Assembly (NCBI RefSeq): GCF_015471405.1
Contig: NZ_BLVZ01000006.1
Coordinates: forward strand, 62,001-126,000
DNA length: 64,000 nt
From: Pseudomonas cichorii
Lineage (GTDB): Bacteria; Pseudomonadota; Gammaproteobacteria; Pseudomonadales; Pseudomonadaceae
Direction of reading: 5' to 3'
Shown: piece after piece, positions 43,676 to 53,075 of the stretch
How the letters are laid out: each line of letters begins with the position of its first letter
How positions within the stretch are numbered: position 1 is the stretch's first letter
Made by a program: the position numbers and the translations under genes
Notes under the pieces: model-generated
What the model was told of the DNA's origin: nothing
Databases searched by the model: none
Seen by the model: only the letters and a program-made list of their open reading frames with translations

Positions 43676-45023
43676 TCGCACCAGCTTCGGCAAGCGCCTG
43701 GGCTCGTATGCCGACTCCATCACCTTGCCTGCCCAGCCGGTGGTGGAAGGGCGCCTGCTGCGCATGGTCGGCCTGACCCTCGAAGCCGAAGGGTTGCGTG
43801 CAGCCATGGGCAGTCGCTGTGTGGTGATCAACGATGACAGCCATCATCCGGTCGAAGTCGATGCCGAGGTGATGGGCTTTTCGGGTAACAAGGTATTCCT
43901 GATGCCTGTGGGCAGTGTGGCGGGTATCGCGCCGGGTGCGCGGGTTGTACCGCTTGCCGATACCGGACGCCTGCCGATGGGCATGAGCATGCTGGGTCGT
44001 GTACTCGATGGTGCCGGTCGACCGCTGGACGGACGTCCGCCCATCAAGGCCGAAGACTGGGTGCCCATGGACGGCCCGGCCATCAACCCGCTCAAGCGTG
44101 ACCCCATCAGCCAGCCGCTGGATGTGGGGATTCGCTGTATCAACGGATTATTGACGGTCGGTCGCGGCCAGCGTCTCGGCCTGTTTGCCGGTACTGGCGT
44201 GGGTAAGAGTGTGCTCCTGGGCATGATGACGCGCTTTACCGAGGCGGACATTATTATCGTCGGCCTGATCGGTGAGCGGGGTCGTGAGGTCAAGGAGTTC
44301 ATCGAGCATATCCTCGGAGAAGAGGGGCTCAAACGCTCTGTCGTCGTGGCTTCGCCTGCTGACGATGCACCACTCATGCGTCTGCGCGCTGCCATGTATT
44401 GCACGCGCATTGCCGAGTATTTCCGTGACCGGGGCAAGAATGTTCTGCTGCTGATGGACTCTCTGACCCGTTTTGCCCAGGCCCAGCGGGAAATCGCCCT
44501 GGCCATCGGTGAGCCGCCTGCAACCAAGGGTTATCCGCCTTCGGTATTTGCCCGTTTGCCCAAGCTGGTCGAGCGTGCCGGTAATGCCGAGGCCGGTGGC
44601 GGTTCCATCACCGCGTTCTATACGGTGCTGTCCGAAGGTGACGATCAACAGGACCCGATTGCCGACTCCGCGCGGGGTGTGCTTGACGGTCATATCGTGT
44701 TGTCCCGGCGTCTGGCCGAGGAGGGGCATTACCCGGCCATCGATATTGAAGCTTCCATCAGCCGGGTCATGCCGGCGGTTGTCAGCCCTGATCACATGGG
44801 GCGTGCGCAGTTCTTCAAACAGCTGTGGTCCCGTTATCAGCAGAGTCGCGATTTGATCAGCGTGGGTGCCTATGTGGCAGGTGGCGACCGGGAAACCGAC
44901 ACGGCCATTGCCCTGCAACCCGCCCTTGCGCGTTACCTGCGCCAGGGTTTGCGCGACAACGAAAGCATGCAGGCCAGCAGCGATGCACTGGCGGCCGTGT
45001 TCGCTCCGGCTCCTGGCGGCTGA
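43665..45023 (+). CDS. fliI: FliI, flagellar export ATPase
   Basis: This 452-residue F1-beta-like ATPase has Walker [12 protein letters not shown], Walker [14 protein letters not shown] and the export-ATPase block [14 protein letters not shown]. It loads substrates onto the export gate. The start [12 protein letters not shown] at 43665 overlaps fliH and gives the family length; the upstream in-frame extension reads through fliH coding sequence. Confidence 0.97.
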   Translation: MRLDRTSFGKRLGSYADSITLPAQPVVEGRLLRMVGLTLEAEGLRAAMGSRCVVINDDSHHPVEVDAEVMGFSGNKVFLMPVGSVAGIAPGARVVPLADTGRLPMGMSMLGRVLDGAGRPLDGRPPIKAEDWVPMDGPAINPLKRDPISQPLDVGIRCINGLLTVGRGQRLGLFAGTGVGKSVLLGMMTRFTEADIIIVGLIGERGREVKEFIEHILGEEGLKRSVVVASPADDAPLMRLRAAMYCTRIAEYFRDRGKNVLLLMDSLTRFAQAQREIALAIGEPPATKGYPPSVFARLPKLVERAGNAEAGGGSITAFYTVLSEGDDQQDPIADSARGVLDGHIVLSRRLAEEGHYPAIDIEASISRVMPAVVSPDHMGRAQFFKQLWSRYQQSRDLISVGAYVAGGDRETDTAIALQPALARYLRQGLRDNESMQASSDALAAVFAPAPGG

Positions 45024-45029
45024 TAGATC

Positions 45030-45479
45030 ATGGCCCAGAGTCGTGCGGCGCGTCTGGCGCCCGTGGTCGAGATGGCAGAGGCCGCCGAGCGTACGGCGGC
45101 CCAGCGTCTGGGGCACTTTCAGGGGCAGGTCAACCTGGCCTACAGCAAGCTTGAAGAGCTGGAGCGGTTCCGCCTGAGTTATCAGGAACAATGGATCAAC
45201 CAGGGCAGTAACGGTGTGTCCGGCCAATGGCTGACCAACTACCAGCGCTTTCTCAATCAGTTGGAGACTGCCGTCGGCCAGCAGAACAAGAGCCTGGAGT
45301 GGCACAAGGTCAACCTCGAAAAGGCTCGTGGTGCCTGGCAGGAGTGTTATGCGCGAGTCGAGGGGCTGCGCAAGCTGGTGCAGCGCTATATCGACGAAGC
45401 GCGTCAACTTGAAGACAAGCGCGAGCAGAAGCTGCTCGATGAGTTGTCCCAGCGCCTGCCGCGCCATGAGCAGTATTGA
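45030..45479 (+). CDS. fliJ: FliJ, export chaperone/escort protein
   Basis: This 149-residue, highly charged coiled-coil protein matches FliJ, which sits in the centre of the FliI ring and contacts FlhA. It lies 6 bp after fliI. It closes the fliEFGHIJ run; the next gene is 59 bp on with no terminator visible, so hsbA may be co-transcribed. Confidence 0.92.
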   Translation: MAQSRAARLAPVVEMAEAAERTAAQRLGHFQGQVNLAYSKLEELERFRLSYQEQWINQGSNGVSGQWLTNYQRFLNQLETAVGQQNKSLEWHKVNLEKARGAWQECYARVEGLRKLVQRYIDEARQLEDKREQKLLDELSQRLPRHEQY

Positions 45480-45538
45480 TATGTCGATTCTCTCGGCTAC
45501 GCTTGCGAGAGGTGTGATGGCGTACTTCAGGAATCCTT

Positions 45539-45844
45539 ATGGCGAAGATCACTTCCGGGCTTTCTCAAGACGGTCAGCAACTGACCGTATTCATTGAGGG
45601 GCGTTTCGATTTTTCCACTCATCAAGATTTTCGCGGTGCTTATGAAGGGCATGCTGGCAGCCTGAGTTACGTGGTGGATCTGGGGGGAACTCACTATCTG
45701 GACAGTTCGGCACTGGGCATGCTGTTGCTGCTGCGTGATCACGCCGGCGGTGATGATGCCGTGGTGCGGCTGGCCAATTGCACACCCGATATCGTCAAGA
45801 TTCTCACCATTTCCAATTTCTCGAAGCTGTTCCAGCTGAGTTGA
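45539..45844 (+). CDS. hsbA: HsbA, anti-anti-sigma (STAS) protein
   Basis: This 101-residue STAS protein has the motif HYLDSSALGMLLLL; Ser56/Ser57 are the phosphorylation positions, Ser56 being the site in P. aeruginosa HsbA. It binds FlgM or the diguanylate cyclase HsbD depending on phosphorylation, and so shifts cells between swimming and biofilm. The ATG follows AGGA. Its stop overlaps the predicted TTG start of hsbR. Confidence 0.88.
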   Translation: MAKITSGLSQDGQQLTVFIEGRFDFSTHQDFRGAYEGHAGSLSYVVDLGGTHYLDSSALGMLLLLRDHAGGDDAVVRLANCTPDIVKILTISNFSKLFQLS

Positions 45845-47556
45845 CGCCCTTGTCCTCGGCATTCAGGGGGTTGTGCATACTGATCGCCGATGACAGCGCC
45901 AGTGATCGTCTGCTGCTGTCGACCATCATCGGGCGGCTGGGCCATAGAGTCCTGAGTGCGGCCAATGGCATCGAAGCATTGGCGATATTCGAGACCGAGC
46001 GGCCGCAGCTGATCCTGATGGACGCGATGATGCCGGTCATGGATGGTTTCGAGGCGGCGCGGCGTATCAAGAGCCTGTCCGGCGAGTCGCTGGTCCCGAT
46101 CATCTTTCTGACGTCTCTCACTGAAGGCGAAGCCTTGGCGCGCTGCCTGGATGCCGGTGGTGATGACTTCATTTCCAAGCCCTATAACCCGCTGGTTCTG
46201 GCTGCCAAGATCAATGCCATGAACCGGCTGAGGCTGTTGCAGGAAACCGTCCTGCATCAGCGCGACCTGATCGCCAGGCATCATGACTACCTGCTCAACG
46301 AACAGCGCGTCGCCAAGGCCGTATTCGATCAGGTAGCGCATTCGGGGTGTCTGGGGGCGGACAATATCCGCTATCTGCAATCGCCTTACGCGCTGTTCAA
46401 TGGCGACCTGATGCTTGCTGCCTACACGCCGGCCGGGAATATGCATGTATTGCTCGGTGATTTCACCGGCCATGGCCTGCCTGCGGCAGTGGGAGCGATG
46501 CCCTTGGCCGAAGTGTTTTACGGCATGACCGCCAAGGGCTACGGCGTGTCTGAAATGCTTCGGGAAATGAATGCCAAGCTCAAGCGCATCCTGCCGGTGG
46601 ACATGTTCTGCTGTGCAGCGCTGCTCTCGGTCGATCTCAAGCAGCAACAAGTCGAGATATGGAATGGCGGGTTGCCGGATGCTTATCTGTTGCGAGTGAC
46701 CGATGGCAGTCACTTGCCGATGGTGTCGCGGCATTTGCCGCTTGGGATACTGAGTGCCAGTTCTTTCGATGACCGGACGGAGGTTTATCCGCTGTCGACG
46801 GGGGATCGCATTTTTCTGCTGTCCGATGGCGTGCTGGATACCAGCAACAATCGCGAAGAGTTGTTTGGTGTGCAGCGCCTGCGTGAAGTCCTGACGGCAA
46901 ACCGTCAGCCGCCCTTGTTGATTGAGGAGATTCTTCAGGCGCTGAACGATTTTGGCGGACGTGCCCGTGATGACGTCAGCATGCTGGAAATCAGTGTCAT
47001 CGATGAGGCGCAGGACACACCGGCGGTATCGAATTATTTCGAGAGTGCGGCGTCGCGCCCTCTGGACTGGTCGGTCAGCTTCGAGTTTCGGGCTTCGACT
47101 CTGCGCCGATTCAATCCTTTGCCCTATCTGATGCAGTTATTGCTTGAGGTGCCGGCGCTTCAGGCGCAGAGTGCTGCGCTGCATAGCGTTCTCACCGAGC
47201 TGTACAGCAATGCGCTGGAGCATGGTGTTTTGGGGCTGGATTCGGCACTCAAGCAGGATGCCACCGGATTTGCCCGCTATTATAAAGAGCGGACGGAGCG
47301 TCTGGATGCGTTGCAGTCGGGCTTCATTCGCGTGCATCTGCAGGTCGAGCCTGTAGAGCAGGGTGGTCGGCTGACTGTTCGTGTCGAAGACAGTGGCCAG
47401 GGGTTCGATGTGCAGGAGGTGCTTGCCATGCCGCCTTCGCTGGATGGGCTGCATGGTCGTGGTCTGAAGTTGATTCGTGAGTTGAGCCAGCAGGCGCAAT
47501 GGTCTAAGGACGGCCGGGTTGCTTGCGTGGAATTTTTCTGGAGAGCAATGGCATAA
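45841..47556 (+). CDS. hsbR: HsbR, response regulator with PP2C phosphatase and kinase domains
   Basis: The receiver domain (~10-130, D61 in LILMDAMMPVMDG) is followed by a SpoIIE-type PP2C phosphatase (GDFTGHGLPAAVGAMPL; LSDGVLDTSN) and a C-terminal HATPase-c/anti-sigma kinase domain (LTELYSNALEHGVLGLD; VEDSGQGFDV). It phosphorylates or dephosphorylates HsbA under control of HptB. I chose TTG 45841, which gives 571 residues and a TTGA overlap with hsbA. An ATG at 45778 is in frame but would overlap hsbA by 67 bp and add a non-conserved stretch. The ribosome site of either is weak. Confidence 0.85.
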   Translation: MTPLSSAFRGLCILIADDSASDRLLLSTIIGRLGHRVLSAANGIEALAIFETERPQLILMDAMMPVMDGFEAARRIKSLSGESLVPIIFLTSLTEGEALARCLDAGGDDFISKPYNPLVLAAKINAMNRLRLLQETVLHQRDLIARHHDYLLNEQRVAKAVFDQVAHSGCLGADNIRYLQSPYALFNGDLMLAAYTPAGNMHVLLGDFTGHGLPAAVGAMPLAEVFYGMTAKGYGVSEMLREMNAKLKRILPVDMFCCAALLSVDLKQQQVEIWNGGLPDAYLLRVTDGSHLPMVSRHLPLGILSASSFDDRTEVYPLSTGDRIFLLSDGVLDTSNNREELFGVQRLREVLTANRQPPLLIEEILQALNDFGGRARDDVSMLEISVIDEAQDTPAVSNYFESAASRPLDWSVSFEFRASTLRRFNPLPYLMQLLLEVPALQAQSAALHSVLTELYSNALEHGVLGLDSALKQDATGFARYYKERTERLDALQSGFIRVHLQVEPVEQGGRLTVRVEDSGQGFDVQEVLAMPPSLDGLHGRGLKLIRELSQQAQWSKDGRVACVEFFWRAMA

Positions 47557-47589
47557 TCGCCTGCAGAGTCTTGATCAAGGAGTGAGCAA

Positions 47590-47952
47590 GTGTCGATTCA
47601 TCTGGATTACAGCGTGTTAAGCGTTTTGCAGGAAGTCATGGAAGACGAATATCCAACGTTGCTCGATGTTTTCCTCAAGGATTCCGAGCAGCGCGTGACT
47701 CAATTGCGTCGGGCTGTCGATACCGAGATGCTGGACCTGCAGGAGTTGAGCCTGACGGCTCATAGCTTCAAGGGCAGCAGCAGCAATATGGGCGCCTTGC
47801 TCTTGTCGGATCTGTGTCGCGAGCTTGAAGAGCGTGCTCGTCAGCAGCAGCGCGCAGGCCTCGAAGAGTTGATTGGCAGGATCGACAGCGAGTACCTGAC
47901 CATCCGCCGGTTATTCGACGCCGAGCGCCAATTGTTCATCGGACAAACCTGA
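47590..47952 (+). CDS. hptB: HptB, histidine phosphotransfer protein
   Basis: This 120-residue four-helix Hpt protein has the phospho-His58 in TAHSFKGSSSNMGA. It receives phosphate from hybrid kinases and passes it to HsbR. The start is GTG (MSIHLDYSVL) after AAGGAGTGA. The three-gene hsbA-hsbR-hptB set lies between fliJ and fliK here. Confidence 0.9.
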   Translation: MSIHLDYSVLSVLQEVMEDEYPTLLDVFLKDSEQRVTQLRRAVDTEMLDLQELSLTAHSFKGSSSNMGALLLSDLCRELEERARQQQRAGLEELIGRIDSEYLTIRRLFDAERQLFIGQT

Positions 47953-47982
47953 TTTCCCCTCGTTTCCGCTTTCTGGCAAAAC

Positions 47983-47998
47983 TGGCCCGTATCTTGCT
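47983..47998 (+). promoter_or_regulatory. Sigma54 promoter of fliK
   Basis: TGGCCCGTATCTTGCT shows GG-N10-GC and TTGCT, 40 bp before fliK. fliK has its own sigma54 promoter in P. aeruginosa. Confidence 0.8.
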
Positions 47999-48037
47999 GT
48001 CATTCGGGTAACCAGCTGCTTATGTGCGGAGATCGAA

Positions 48038-49396
48038 ATGCCCCTTGCCCCTAACGTGCTTCTTCAGGCCAATGTGACTGCGGCGTCAAAGTCCAGTGCG
48101 GCCAATAATGCGATCAAGTCTGCTGACAGCGGCAAGGGCGATGCTTCCAGCTTTTCCAATGTCTACGCCAAGCAGGCCAAGGACAAGGTCGCTGATCGCA
48201 ACGATACTGCGGTCAAGCCTGCGCGTGACAAGTCCGTTCCTGAAAAGGACAAGACGGTCGCTGGCAAGGACAAGACCGACACTGACACGGCAACTGCCGC
48301 TGATGACTCGAGCGTTGCCGAAAGCGGCAAGGGCTTGCCTGCCGACTCGGCCAGTGCCAGCACCGATGACAAGTCTCATGCCGAGGGTGAAGCGGTCGCC
48401 GAGGTGGTGACGCCTGTGGTCACCGATCCCGCGCTTGATCCGGCATTGCAGCTCGCTGCTGCCCAGACGCCTGTTACTTCGGCGGCAAAGGCTGACGTCG
48501 ATGCGGTCCAGGCATTGCCGGTCGTGGCGGCGTTGTCCGTGGCGGCGCCTGTTGCTGAAGATGATTCGTTCGACCCTGAGGCCGATCCGCTGGACGGCTT
48601 GCATGCGGTGCAGCTTGCGCTGGAAAACGCCAACTCCAAGGCGCAGGCGGCGCAACAGGCTCATGCGTCGGGTCGGACAAACAATGCCGATAATGACCCG
48701 AGTCAAAATGTTGCCAATAACCTGGCGGCCTTGAGCGAGCAGTTGCCGTCGGACGAGAGCAGCACCGAAAGCAGCGACAAGTCGTTCAGCAACCTGATCA
48801 GCGACGGCCTGAAAGACACCAAGAGCGTCACTGGCGATACGCGGGTCGATAACTTCGCCGAGCGTCTGGCGGCCTTGAGTCAGGCTGCGCAGCCTGCCAG
48901 GACTGCGGCTTCGCCTGCGCCTCTGATCAACCAGCCTCTGGCCATGAACCAGAGCGGCTGGAGCGAAGGGATCGTTGATCGCGTGATGTACCTGTCGAGC
49001 CAGAACCTGAAGTCGGCTGAAATCAAGCTGGAACCTGCCGAGCTTGGTCGTCTGGACATTCGCGTCAATATGGCGCCGGAGCAACAGACCCAGGTGACCT
49101 TCATGAGCGCCCATATGGGTGTGCGCGAAGCGCTGGAAAGCCAGATGTCACGCTTGCGTGAGTCGTTTGTGCAGCAAGGGCTTGGTCAGGTGGATGTCAA
49201 CGTATCCGACCAGTCTCAGCAGCAAGCCCAACAGCAGGCGCAGGAACAGGCCAGTCGCGCACAGCGCGGTGGCCGTAGCGGTGGTTCGGGGTCCGGTGAC
49301 GGGCAGGACGATACCGCTGTTGCCGATGCCGCCACTCCGGTCAGCCAGCCAGCGGCTCGCGTGATCGGCTCCAGCGAGATCGATTTCTACGCTTGA
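48038..49396 (+). CDS. fliK: FliK, hook-length control protein
   Basis: This 452-residue exported ruler has a long disordered Ala/Lys/Asp-rich N-terminal half and the conserved C-terminal domain (~290-390; LSSQNLKSAEIKLEPAELGRLDIRV, EQQTQVTFMSAHMGVREALESQM) that switches FlhB specificity. The tail is Gln/Ala and Gly-rich. Behind it lies a REP-like hairpin that may end transcription. Confidence 0.93.
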   Translation: MPLAPNVLLQANVTAASKSSAANNAIKSADSGKGDASSFSNVYAKQAKDKVADRNDTAVKPARDKSVPEKDKTVAGKDKTDTDTATAADDSSVAESGKGLPADSASASTDDKSHAEGEAVAEVVTPVVTDPALDPALQLAAAQTPVTSAAKADVDAVQALPVVAALSVAAPVAEDDSFDPEADPLDGLHAVQLALENANSKAQAAQQAHASGRTNNADNDPSQNVANNLAALSEQLPSDESSTESSDKSFSNLISDGLKDTKSVTGDTRVDNFAERLAALSQAAQPARTAASPAPLINQPLAMNQSGWSEGIVDRVMYLSSQNLKSAEIKLEPAELGRLDIRVNMAPEQQTQVTFMSAHMGVREALESQMSRLRESFVQQGLGQVDVNVSDQSQQQAQQQAQEQASRAQRGGRSGGSGSGDGQDDTAVADAATPVSQPAARVIGSSEIDFYA

Positions 49397-49410
49397 TTGA
49401 TCTTTTCTCA

Positions 49411-49490
49411 AATGAATTCGCTCCTGCGCCCGCAGGAGCGAATTCATTCGCGATAAACCTCCGCATATGTAACGAATTCATTCACGCTCC
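49411..49490. repeat. REP-like palindrome cluster after fliK
   Basis: An 18-bp arm (49411-49428) pairs perfectly with 49431-49448 around a CC loop; the core is GGAGCGAATTCATT followed by CGCGA. A degenerate copy, AACGAATTCATTCACG, follows near 49470-49486. The same core recurs at 55017-55092. The 38-nt perfect hairpin may also stop fliK transcription. Confidence 0.75.
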
Positions 49491-49510
49491 CGCCTTCCTC
49501 TTCGCAACTC

Positions 49511-49526
49511 TGGCATAACACTTGCT
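49511..49526 (+). promoter_or_regulatory. Sigma54 promoter of fliLMNOPQR-flhB
   Basis: TGGCATAACACTTGCT has GG-N10-GC spacing and a TTGCT -12 box, 52 bp before fliL. Confidence 0.85.
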
Positions 49527-49577
49527 CTGCCTCTCTCACGCATCAGCGAACCCCTTGAATAGTGACGGATTATTGGC

Positions 49578-50078
49578 ATGGCGAAGAGCGAAGAAGTTAA
49601 AGACCCCGCTTCCAAAGGCAAACTCAAGCTCATCATCGTCGCAGTCGTGGCTTTATTGCTTGCTGTAGGCCTCTCGGTAGGCGCGACCTGGTTCATCATG
49701 CACAAGTCTGCGAGCGCGCCTGATCCGGCGGCGGTAGCGGCGGCAGCCAACGTCAAGCCAGTGGCAGTCTTTGAAGCCCTGACTCCGGCGTTCGTGGTCA
49801 ACTTCAATTCCAATGGTCGTCAGCGTTACATGCAGGTCAGCATCACCATGCTGGCGCGCAATGCTGCGGACATGGAGGCCTTGAAGGTTCATATGCCGGT
49901 CATTCGCAACAATCTGGTGATGTTGTTCGCTGCGATTCCTTTCGAGTCGCTGGCCACGCCAATCGGCCAGGAAATGCTGCGTCAGAAAGCGACCGCCAGC
50001 ATCCAGGAAGTGGCACAGAAAGAACTCGGCAAGACCGTGATCGAACAGTTGCTCTTCACTAACTTCGTATTGCAGTAG
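49578..50078 (+). CDS. fliL: FliL, stator-associated basal-body protein
   Basis: This 166-residue single-pass inner-membrane protein has a membrane segment at ~17-37 (LKLIIVAVVALLLAVGLSVGATW) and a periplasmic domain (RYMQVSITMLARNAADMEALKVHMP...; core ~80-110) of the stomatin-like type. FliL rings surround the stator and raise its output. It starts the fliL-flhB operon, 9 bp before fliM. Confidence 0.94.
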   Translation: MAKSEEVKDPASKGKLKLIIVAVVALLLAVGLSVGATWFIMHKSASAPDPAAVAAAANVKPVAVFEALTPAFVVNFNSNGRQRYMQVSITMLARNAADMEALKVHMPVIRNNLVMLFAAIPFESLATPIGQEMLRQKATASIQEVAQKELGKTVIEQLLFTNFVLQ

Positions 50079-50087
50079 GACTCTGAC

Positions 50088-51056
50088 ATGGCCGTTCAAG
50101 ACCTGCTGTCCCAGGACGAAATCGATGCGCTGCTGCATGGCGTTGACGATGGGATGGTCCAGACCGAAAGTAACAATGAGCCTGGCAGCATCAAGAGTTA
50201 CGACCTGACCAGCCAGGACCGGATCGTGCGGGGTCGGATGCCGACCCTGGAAATGATCAACGAACGTTTTGCCCGTTACACCCGCATCAGCATGTTCAAC
50301 CTGTTGCGTCGCTCGGCTGATGTGGCGGTGGGCGGTGTCCAGGTCATGAAGTTCGGTGAGTATGTTCACTCGCTGTACGTGCCGACCAGCCTCAACCTGG
50401 CCAAGATCAAGCCGCTGCGTGGTACGGCCCTGTTCATCCTCGATGCCAAGCTGGTGTTCAAGCTGGTGGACAACTTCTTTGGTGGTGACGGTCGTCACGC
50501 CAAGATCGAAGGGCGCGAATTCACGCCGACCGAACTGCGCGTGGTGCGTATCGTTCTGGATCAGGCGTTCATCGACCTCAAGGAAGCCTGGCAGGCGATC
50601 ATGGAAGTGAACTTCGAGTACATCAACTCGGAAGTGAACCCGGCCATGGCCAACATTGTCGGCCCGAGCGAGGCGGTAGTGATTTCCACTTTCCATATCG
50701 AACTCGATGGTGGTGGCGGTGATTTGCACGTGACCATGCCGTATTCGATGATCGAGCCGATCCGCGAAATGCTCGACGCCGGTTTCCAGTCGGACCTCGA
50801 CGATCAGGACGAGCGCTGGATCAAGGCGCTCAAGGAAGACGTTCTCGACGTCAATGTTCCGCTGAGCACGACCATCGTTCAGCGTCAGCTGTTGCTGCGC
50901 GACATCCTGCACATGCAGCCTGGCGATGTGATTCCGGTCGAGTTGCCCGAAACGCTGGTCATGCGTGCCAATGGCGTGCCTTCTTTCAAGGTCAAGCTAG
51001 GCTCGCACAAGGGCAACCTTGCCCTGCAAGTAATCGAACCCATAGAGCGGCGTTGA
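50088..51056 (+). CDS. fliM: FliM, rotor switch protein
   Basis: This 322-residue middle C-ring protein has the N-terminal CheY-P binding peptide LLSQDEIDALLHG at residues 6-18, then the CheC-like domain (SITR-type, TLEMINERFARYTRISMFNLL) and a C-terminal SpoA domain (VPLSTTIVQRQLLLRDILHMQPGD). It receives CheY-P and switches the rotation direction. Confidence 0.97.
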   Translation: MAVQDLLSQDEIDALLHGVDDGMVQTESNNEPGSIKSYDLTSQDRIVRGRMPTLEMINERFARYTRISMFNLLRRSADVAVGGVQVMKFGEYVHSLYVPTSLNLAKIKPLRGTALFILDAKLVFKLVDNFFGGDGRHAKIEGREFTPTELRVVRIVLDQAFIDLKEAWQAIMEVNFEYINSEVNPAMANIVGPSEAVVISTFHIELDGGGGDLHVTMPYSMIEPIREMLDAGFQSDLDDQDERWIKALKEDVLDVNVPLSTTIVQRQLLLRDILHMQPGDVIPVELPETLVMRANGVPSFKVKLGSHKGNLALQVIEPIERR

Positions 51057-51116
51057 TCTGTCAGGTCGATGCCGGAATTGTTGCGTAACTGAATAAATGC
51101 CCGCTGAGGACAACCG

Positions 51117-51578
51117 ATGGCTGATGAAAACGAAATGACGTCTGCTGAAGATCAGGCGTTGGCCGATGAATGGGCCGCGGCACTGGGTGAAGCCGGTGAG
51201 GGAGGTCAGGCTGATATCGACGCATTGCTGGCGGCCGATGAAGGCAATTCTTCGTCGCGCATGGCGATGGAAGAATTCGGCAGCGTGCCCAAGAGCAATG
51301 CGCCCGTCACTCTGGACGGCCCTAACCTGGATGTGATTCTGGATATTCCGGTGTCGATTTCCATGGAGGTGGGCAGCACGGATATCAACATCCGTAACCT
51401 GTTGCAGCTCAACCAGGGTTCGGTGATCGAGCTGGATCGTCTGGCTGGCGAGCCGCTGGACGTGTTGGTCAACGGCACCTTGATTGCTCATGGCGAGGTG
51501 GTGGTGGTCAACGAGAAGTTCGGCATTCGTCTGACGGATGTCATTAGTCCGAGTGAACGCATCAAGAAGTTGCGCTAA
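51117..51578 (+). CDS. fliN: FliN, rotor switch protein
   Basis: This 153-residue protein has a C-terminal SpoA/CheC-like domain (~65-150; VSISMEVGSTDINIRNLLQLNQGS, GEVVVVNEKFGIRLTDVIS) and an acidic N-terminal extension that includes QADIDALLAADE (31-42), similar to the FliM CheY-binding peptide. It forms the base of the C-ring and docks FliH. The stop is followed immediately by the fliO GTG. Confidence 0.96.
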   Translation: MADENEMTSAEDQALADEWAAALGEAGEGGQADIDALLAADEGNSSSRMAMEEFGSVPKSNAPVTLDGPNLDVILDIPVSISMEVGSTDINIRNLLQLNQGSVIELDRLAGEPLDVLVNGTLIAHGEVVVVNEKFGIRLTDVISPSERIKKLR

Positions 51579-52022
51579 GTGAGGCGCTTGCTGGGTGTTC
51601 TGCTGACGCTGCCTTCGCTGGCGTGGGCGGCCGAGCCTGTGGCTCAGGCTGCTGCCGCCCCGCAGGTCGCCAACACGGTTTCTGGCGGAATGGGCGGGCA
51701 AGTGTTGCAACTGCTGCTCGGTCTGCTGGTAGTGGTCGGCCTGATTTTCGTTCTGGCCTGGGTCATGCGTCGTGTCCAGAGCGTTGGGCCAAACAGTGGT
51801 CAGGTGATCGAGCTGCTTGGCTCCCGGGCGCTCGGGACACGTGATCGCCTGTTGCTGGTTCAGGTGGGTAACGAGCAGATTCTGCTGGGTGTCACGCCGG
51901 GGCATATCACGCCTTTGCATGTGCTCAAGGAGCCGGTGCAGGTTCCGGTTCGCGAGCAGGCAACCCCTGAGTTCGCCCAGCGGCTTCTGGAGTTGATGGG
52001 CAAGGATAAGGACAAGAAGTGA
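51579..52022 (+). CDS. fliO: FliO, export-gate assembly protein
   Basis: This 147-residue protein has an N-terminal signal-like segment ([14 protein letters not shown]), one strong membrane helix ([22 protein letters not shown], ~47-68) and a cytoplasmic domain with the FliO pattern ([30 protein letters not shown] core, ~85-110). FliO scaffolds FliP-FliR assembly. The start is GTG directly after the fliN stop codon. The 3' end shares a base with the fliP ATG. Confidence 0.92.
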   Translation: MRRLLGVLLTLPSLAWAAEPVAQAAAAPQVANTVSGGMGGQVLQLLLGLLVVVGLIFVLAWVMRRVQSVGPNSGQVIELLGSRALGTRDRLLLVQVGNEQILLGVTPGHITPLHVLKEPVQVPVREQATPEFAQRLLELMGKDKDKK

Positions 52023-52774
52023 TGGGTGCCTTGCGTTTCCTGATATTGCTGCTGTTGACGATGGCAGCACCTGTCGCGTTCGCTGCCGATCCGTTGTCGA
52101 TACCGGCGATCACACTGTCCAACAATCCTGCCGGTCAGCAGGAGTATTCGGTCAGCCTGCAAATCCTGCTGATCATGACGGCGCTGAGTTTCATCCCGGC
52201 GTTCGTCATGCTGATGACCAGCTTTACGCGGATCATCATCGTCTTCTCTATCCTGCGTCAGGCCCTTGGCTTGCAGCAGACACCGTCCAACCAGATTCTG
52301 ACCGGCATGGCGCTGTTTCTGACCATGTTCATCATGGCGCCGGTGTTCGATCGGGTGAATCAGGATGCCTTGCAGCCTTATCTGGCAGAAACGCTCAGTG
52401 CGCAGGACGCAGTGGCCAAGGCGCAGGTGCCGATCAAGGACTTCATGCTGGCCCAGACCCGCACCAGCGATCTGGACCTGTTCATGCGCCTGTCCAAGCG
52501 TACCGATATTCAGACGCCTGACGCTGCACCCTTGACCATTCTGGTCCCGGCCTTCGTTATTTCCGAACTCAAGACGGCCTTCCAGATCGGCTTCATGATC
52601 TTTATCCCGTTCCTGATCATCGACCTGGTCGTCGCCAGTGTGCTGATGGCCATGGGTATGATGATGCTGTCGCCGCTGATCATTTCCTTGCCGTTCAAGA
52701 TCATGCTGTTCGTGCTGGTGGATGGCTGGGCGTTGATCGTCGGTACGCTGGCGGGAAGTTTTGGTGGTGTATGA
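52022..52774 (+). CDS. fliP: FliP, export-gate membrane protein
   Basis: This 250-residue gate protein has a cleavable signal peptide ([21 protein letters not shown]) and four membrane helices. The diagnostic blocks [19 protein letters not shown] and [18 protein letters not shown] are present. It forms the FliP5Q4R1 core. ATG 52022 overlaps the fliO stop (TGATG); a GTG one codon earlier is also in frame. Confidence 0.96.
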   Translation: MGALRFLILLLLTMAAPVAFAADPLSIPAITLSNNPAGQQEYSVSLQILLIMTALSFIPAFVMLMTSFTRIIIVFSILRQALGLQQTPSNQILTGMALFLTMFIMAPVFDRVNQDALQPYLAETLSAQDAVAKAQVPIKDFMLAQTRTSDLDLFMRLSKRTDIQTPDAAPLTILVPAFVISELKTAFQIGFMIFIPFLIIDLVVASVLMAMGMMMLSPLIISLPFKIMLFVLVDGWALIVGTLAGSFGGV

Positions 52775-52799
52775 GTCGTTTTGACGAGGAGTCTGCCTG

Positions 52800-53069
52800 A
52801 TGACGCCAGAAGTAGCAGTCGATCTGTTTCGTGAAGCGTTGTGGCTGACCACTGTGCTGGTTGCGATTCTGGTGGTGCCGAGCCTTGTCTGCGGTCTGCT
52901 GGTCGCGATGTTTCAGGCGGCCACGCAGATCAACGAACAGACCTTGAGTTTTCTTCCGCGTCTGATCGTGATGCTCTTGACCCTGATTGTCGTGGGTCCC
53001 TGGCTTTTGAAAATATTCATGGAATACATCCTGTCGTTGTACGGCAGTATTCCGACCTTGATCGGCTAA
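52800..53069 (+). CDS. fliQ: FliQ, export-gate membrane protein
   Basis: This 89-residue protein has two membrane helices and the family pattern ALWLTTVLVAILVVPSLVCG and FQAATQINEQTLSFLPRL. It surrounds FliP in the gate. The length and position are as expected; the ATG follows GAGGAG. Confidence 0.96.
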   Translation: MTPEVAVDLFREALWLTTVLVAILVVPSLVCGLLVAMFQAATQINEQTLSFLPRLIVMLLTLIVVGPWLLKIFMEYILSLYGSIPTLIG

Positions 53070-53075
53070 TACTGC

